Assembly: GCA_047518265.1 (NCBI GenBank)
Contig: JAKZRG010000074.1
Coordinates: forward strand, 6,669 to 70,668
From: Oceanospirillum sp047518265
Lineage (GTDB): Bacteria; Pseudomonadota; Gammaproteobacteria; Pseudomonadales; Halomonadaceae
Length of the DNA: 64,000 bases
Direction of reading: 5' to 3'
Shown here: positions 61,024-64,000 of the stretch, in pieces
Layout of the letters: every line of letters starts with the position of its first letter
Position numbering within the stretch: the stretch's first letter is position 1
The notes under the pieces: model-generated
Seen by the model: the letters and a program-made list of their open reading frames with translations, nothing else
Database searches by the model: none
What the model was told of the DNA's origin: nothing
Translations under genes and position numbers: made by a program

Positions 61024-61845
61024 ATGACATCGATCATTGCCAGTGGCGACAGTCCGGTACAAACAGAGCAACAGGGTAAGGTTTTACTGATTACCTTAAA
61101 CCGACCAAAGGCAAACGCTATTGATAGCCAAACCAGTTTGGCTCTATACGATGTATTTGCTTCTTTTGAACAGAATTCAGAGTTGCAGGTGGCCATTCTT
61201 ACGGGAGCGGGTGAGCGCTTCTTTTCGGCAGGCTGGGACTTAAATGCGGCCCAGGAAGGCGAAGCAGTAGATGCGGATCATGGACCTGGTGGTTTTGCTG
61301 GTTTAACGGAATTTTTTAGTTTAACCAAACCGGTTATTGCTGCGGTTAATGGTATGGCGGTGGGCGGTGGTTTTGAGCTGGTGCTGTCTTGCGATCTGAT
61401 TGTGGCGGTTGATTATGCGCAGTTTTTTCTACCTGAAGCGCAGATCGGTATTGCACCGGATTCCGGCGGTGTCTTTCGTTTACCGGCACGGCTGCCAAGA
61501 GCCATTGCTATGGAGATGATGTTAACGGGCAAACGGTTAACAGCAGAAGACGCGTTACGTTGGGGCTTGGTGAATCAAGTGACAAATTCCGAGCAGTTAC
61601 TGCCTGCGGCTCTGGCATTGGCTGAAAAAATTACGGCTAGTGCCCCCTTAGCTCAACGAGCAATAAAAGAGCTGGTCACCGTTGGGGAGGCTCTACCCAT
61701 TGACGATGCTTTTGATGTGCAGCGTAGTGGCCGTCTTGTTAACAGTCGCCTAGCTAATTATCAAAAAATGCTGACCTCTGATGATGCTGCGGAAGGGGGA
61801 AATGCTTTTGCCGAGGGGCGTGAGCCAGTTTGGCAAGGTTGCTGA
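61024..61845 (+). CDS. caiD: Crotonobetainyl-CoA hydratase / carnitinyl-CoA dehydratase CaiD
   Basis: A 273-residue crotonase. 'FFSAGWDLNAAQEGEAVDAD', 'HGPGGFAGLTE' and 'PDSGGVFRLPARLP' follow E. coli CaiD closely, and the end 'FAEGREPVWQGC' parallels 'AEKRDPVWKGR'. Glu118 in 'AVGGGFELVLS' is the catalytic residue. It hydrates crotonobetainyl-CoA to carnitinyl-CoA. CaiE, its companion, is encoded two genes on. ATG 61024 is used with GAGA 7 bases upstream; earlier in-frame starts at 60991 (TTG) and 61012 lack good ribosome sites. Confidence 0.93.
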   Translation: MTSIIASGDSPVQTEQQGKVLLITLNRPKANAIDSQTSLALYDVFASFEQNSELQVAILTGAGERFFSAGWDLNAAQEGEAVDADHGPGGFAGLTEFFSLTKPVIAAVNGMAVGGGFELVLSCDLIVAVDYAQFFLPEAQIGIAPDSGGVFRLPARLPRAIAMEMMLTGKRLTAEDALRWGLVNQVTNSEQLLPAALALAEKITASAPLAQRAIKELVTVGEALPIDDAFDVQRSGRLVNSRLANYQKMLTSDDAAEGGNAFAEGREPVWQGC

Positions 61846-61912
61846 TTGCTTACTGTAGTAAACATTAATCAAAAATAAAAATAGCGGTTTTTATAAGAGG
61901 CATAGAAAGATC

Positions 61913-62695
61913 ATGGTTCAGGTTTTTAATACAGAGCTGTTTGCTGGCAAGCGAGTATTAGTCACTGGCGGCGGCAGTGGCATAGGTTTAGCTATCGCCC
62001 GTTGTTTTGGTCAGCTGGGTGCTGATGTGATTATTGCAGCTCGCGATGAAAGCCGACTACAACAAGCAGCAGAAAGTCTAAAAGAGGAAGGGGTTCAGGT
62101 CGAAACCTGTTCCGTAAATATCCGTGATCAGGATTCTGTAGCGGCACTCTTTTCCGGTTTATCGGAGCAAAAGAAACCCGTAGATGTATTGGTGAATAAT
62201 GCCGGTGGACAATTTACCGCTCAGGCTTTAGACATCTCTGCCAACGGTTTTCGTTCTGTAGTGGATTTGAATCTACAGGGTACTTTCTTGATGAGTCAAA
62301 CCTACGCTAAACACTGCCAAGCGCATCATCAGGGCGGCTGTATCGTCAATATTGTTTTATGTCTGGAGCAGGGTATCCCAGGTATGGCCCATGCTTCTGC
62401 TGCTCGGGCTGGAGTGGTCAATCTAACGAAAACACTGGCTTGGGAATGGGCTGATCTGGGTATTCGGGTGAATGCCGTGGCACCGGGTACGATTGAAACA
62501 GATGGCTTGGATAATTATGACCCGGAAAACCTGCAGCAAAGCGTTGAAAAGTTACTGATTAAACGCATGGGATCGCCAGCCGAAGTAGGGCAATCCGTGG
62601 CCTTTTTAGCCTCGCCAGCAGCCAGTTATATCACAGGGGTTTGTCTTGCTCAGGATGGCGGTGAACACCTAACAGGTGCATCGCCTCAACGTTGA
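61913..62695 (+). CDS. SDR of the 2-enoyl-CoA reductase-like (PECR/DECR) group
   Basis: A 260-residue SDR. The N-terminus 'LVTGGGSGIGLAIARCFGQL' has the TGxxxGIG motif, and 'VLVNNAGGQFTAQALDIS' is the NNAG strand. In place of the classical YxxxK it has 'HASAARAGVVNLTKTLAWEW' and then 'GIRVNAVAPGTIETDGL', as in peroxisomal trans-2-enoyl-CoA reductase-like proteins. It is in the same operon as caiD and caiE (67 bases after caiD). It might reduce crotonobetainyl-CoA to gamma-butyrobetainyl-CoA, or dehydrogenate carnitinyl-CoA; neither is proven. Confidence 0.8.
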   Translation: MVQVFNTELFAGKRVLVTGGGSGIGLAIARCFGQLGADVIIAARDESRLQQAAESLKEEGVQVETCSVNIRDQDSVAALFSGLSEQKKPVDVLVNNAGGQFTAQALDISANGFRSVVDLNLQGTFLMSQTYAKHCQAHHQGGCIVNIVLCLEQGIPGMAHASAARAGVVNLTKTLAWEWADLGIRVNAVAPGTIETDGLDNYDPENLQQSVEKLLIKRMGSPAEVGQSVAFLASPAASYITGVCLAQDGGEHLTGASPQR

Positions 62696-62715
62696 ATATC
62701 GTTATTTATAAAGTA

Positions 62716-62758
62716 GCTGATAAACGTAGCGTGGATAAGCCAGAGGCGCATCCGCGAC
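62716..62758 (+). repeat. REP-like motif between SDR and caiE
   Basis: Contains GTAGCGTGGATAAGCCAGAG+GCGCATCCGCG, identical in this core to the copies at 50948 and, inverted, at 21166-21210. Confidence 0.75.
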
Positions 62759-62845
62759 TTAGCGGCTGTCTCTCTATTCAGCATTAATTTGATAGTAATT
62801 TGTTTAATAAAACGATGTTGTAAGCACTTGAGTAAAGGAAATATT

Positions 62846-63439
62846 ATGCCCTGTTACGAGTTTGAAGGTTTGGTACCTGTGGTTCACCCTACAGCCTATG
62901 TGCATCCAACAGCGGTATTAATCGGTGATGTGATTGTTGGGCCCAATGTTTATATCGCACCCTTGGCCAGTTTGCGGGGGGATTATGGTCGTCTGATTCT
63001 GGAGAAAGGCGCTAATCTACAGGATTGCTGCATGATGCACGGCTACTGTGATATGGATACGGTGGTCGAGGAGGACGGTCATATTGGTCATGGTGCGGTA
63101 CTGCACGGCTGTGTGATTAAGAAAAATGCCCTGGTAGGTATGAACTCGGTGATTATGGACGGTGCTGTGATTGGCGAAAACAGCATAGTCGCAGCCATGA
63201 GTTTTGTTAAAGCCGGATTTATCGGAGAAGAACGTCAGCTATTAGTCGGTTCGCCTGCAAAAGCAATCCGGCAAGTAACGGAACAAGATCTACATTGGAA
63301 AGGCTTAAATACACAGGAGTATCAAGCCTTGGCCAAACGTTCTGCTCTAAGTATGAATGAAGTACTGCCGTTAACGGAGATGGAGGACAATCGACCCCGT
63401 CTACAGGGTGTGACAGATGTTCAGGCCAAAATCGGTTGA
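62846..63439 (+). CDS. caiE: CaiE, gamma-carbonic-anhydrase-like carnitine protein
   Basis: A 197-residue left-handed beta-helix protein, CaiE. 'PVVHPTAYVHPTAVLIGDVI', 'APLASLRGDYGRLI', 'MMHGYCDMDTVVEEDGHIGH' and 'MEDNRPRLQGVTDV' match E. coli CaiE nearly residue for residue. It stimulates CaiD and CaiB activity, perhaps by supplying a cofactor. AAAGGAA lies upstream of ATG 62846, preferred over an in-frame start at 62789. It is the last gene of the plus-strand arm. Confidence 0.95.
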   Translation: MPCYEFEGLVPVVHPTAYVHPTAVLIGDVIVGPNVYIAPLASLRGDYGRLILEKGANLQDCCMMHGYCDMDTVVEEDGHIGHGAVLHGCVIKKNALVGMNSVIMDGAVIGENSIVAAMSFVKAGFIGEERQLLVGSPAKAIRQVTEQDLHWKGLNTQEYQALAKRSALSMNEVLPLTEMEDNRPRLQGVTDVQAKIG

Positions 63440-63500
63440 TTCAGTAAATTGATATGAGTTTCTGTTCATTTTGTTGATGCTTGGATTGAAATGAGGATTG

Positions 63501-63569
63501 TGTAGGTTGGGTAGAGTGGCAGTAAGATGCTGATAAATAAGCATAATGCTGCCCCACGAAACCCAACAC
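63501..63569. repeat. Palindromic intergenic repeat, copy 1
   Basis: TGTAGGTTGGGTAGAGTGGC at one end and its rough complement (CTGCCCCACGAAACCCAAC) at the other; long imperfect hairpin. One of three similar copies in 500 bases. Confidence 0.7.
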
Positions 63570-63681
63570 TGGATCTCTCCGTTTCCCAAAAGCTATTGTG
63601 ATCGTATTAATATCATCCGCAGGGGCTTACATATGTGAAGAGGAATATAAGCAGGTTTGTATCGGGTGTACGCTAATCTGA

Positions 63682-63750
63682 CGTTGGGTTTCGCGGATTA
63701 AAGTTTATATCTATCAATAAGTTATAGTGTGCCGCTCTACCCAACCTACA
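63682..63750. repeat. Palindromic intergenic repeat, copy 2
   Basis: CGTTGGGTTTCGCGG at the left and CCGCTCTACCCAACCTACA at the right; opposite orientation to copy 1, and followed by the same TAAGCCTCACT as copy 3. Confidence 0.7.
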
Positions 63751-63920
63751 TAAGCCTCACTCTGTATCATTTTTTGAGCCTAAGCGACGACAGTCGTTTA
63801 AAAAGGAAAATAGCCAAATGCGATAGCCCTGGCCGCGAACCCCAACATTCTATCTATCATGCAATAGCTAGTGGTGGGAGTCATTTGTCAGGCGGATAGT
63901 TTTTGTGAGTAGAGTAGAAG

Positions 63921-63990
63921 TGTTGGGGTTCACGATTATCAATATTTAACGGATTGATAATGCAGTGTTTTCGCTCAGCCCAACCTACAC
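63921..63990. repeat. Palindromic intergenic repeat, copy 3
   Basis: TGTTGGGGTTCACG at the left and CGCTCAGCCCAACCTACAC at the right. A CGCGAACCCCAACA run at 63834-63847 is a possible further half-copy. No gene is visible between 63439 and the window end. Confidence 0.65.
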
Positions 63991-64000
63991 TAGCCTCACT

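Noticed and set aside
55367..63439. DMSP demethylation or DddX-type cleavage locus
   Set aside because: The BCCT plus ADP-forming ligase layout resembles DddX clusters, but caiD and caiE are much closer to carnitine genes and the dehydrogenase is too short for DmdC. DddX remains only a remote alternative for the ligase.
1..64000. CRISPR array, rRNA or tRNA genes
   Set aside because: No regularly spaced repeat-spacer series and no tRNA- or rRNA-like segments were recognised by eye; a covariance-model search would be needed to exclude small RNAs.

Overview
The window reads as a chromosomal segment of a marine-type gammaproteobacterium (Oceanospirillales/Vibrio-like). This is inferred from the gene families only: two betaine-type (BCCT) transporters, carnitine genes (caiD, caiE), a Vibrio-style nap operon ending in a TIGR02808 micro-protein, an MbnP/MbnH copper pair, many LysR regulators, and short dispersed repeats with inverted ends. 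No rRNA, tRNA, CRISPR array or intact transposase was seen.

Layout. 0.1-13.2 kb: regulators (AraC, three LysR, a MocR) beside small metabolic or efflux genes (FAD amine oxidoreductase, PACE efflux pump, two GNATs, SelO, an SDR, a DJ-1/PfpI protein). 13.4-18.3 kb: an AT-rich four-gene defence island on the minus strand, encoding a CD-NTase, an E2-E1 fusion (Cap2-like), a JAB/JAMM protease (Cap3-like) and a DUF6602-like protein with a PD-(D/E)xK-like pattern. It looks like a type II CBASS with an unusual effector, and is bracketed by decayed LysR gene ends that share a 16-bp direct repeat. 18.3-23.1 kb: an XRE regulator, an M81/MlrC-family metallohydrolase and a BCCT transporter, linked by a shared 13-mer in both upstream regions. 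23.2-25.1 kb: an ATPase plus TOPRIM-like pair resembling AbiL/RloAB, a second probable defence module. 25.2-29.5 kb: LysR/MFS and a chemoreceptor.

29.5-34.2 kb: periplasmic nitrate reductase operon napFDABC plus a 45-residue membrane peptide. 34.6-37.9 kb: mbnP, mbnH and an outer-membrane barrel, probably a copper-acquisition unit, followed by ybaM. 38.2-51.9 kb: two orphan periplasmic solute-binding proteins, two PhoX-family phosphatases (one behind a three-repeat Pho box and lacking an export signal, one with a Tat lipoprotein signal), a HAD phosphatase, a Cache-HAMP-GGDEF cyclase, a TetR/haloalkane dehalogenase pair with two operator palindromes, and a LysR/SRPBCC pair. 52.0-55.2 kb: a urea transporter, tandem ~106-bp repeats and two AT-rich unknown genes.

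55.3-63.4 kb: a carnitine/gamma-butyrobetaine locus in two divergent arms. The minus arm holds acyl-CoA dehydrogenase, ADP-forming acyl-CoA ligase and BCCT transporter; the plus arm holds caiD, an SDR and caiE. It lacks the CaiB CoA-transferase and CaiC ligase of the enterobacterial pathway, and the ADP-forming ligase probably does the activation.

Two families of roughly 90-130 bp elements with imperfect terminal inverted repeats (MITE-like) recur across the window, often just upstream of start codons. One has inserted into a copy of the 106-bp repeat.
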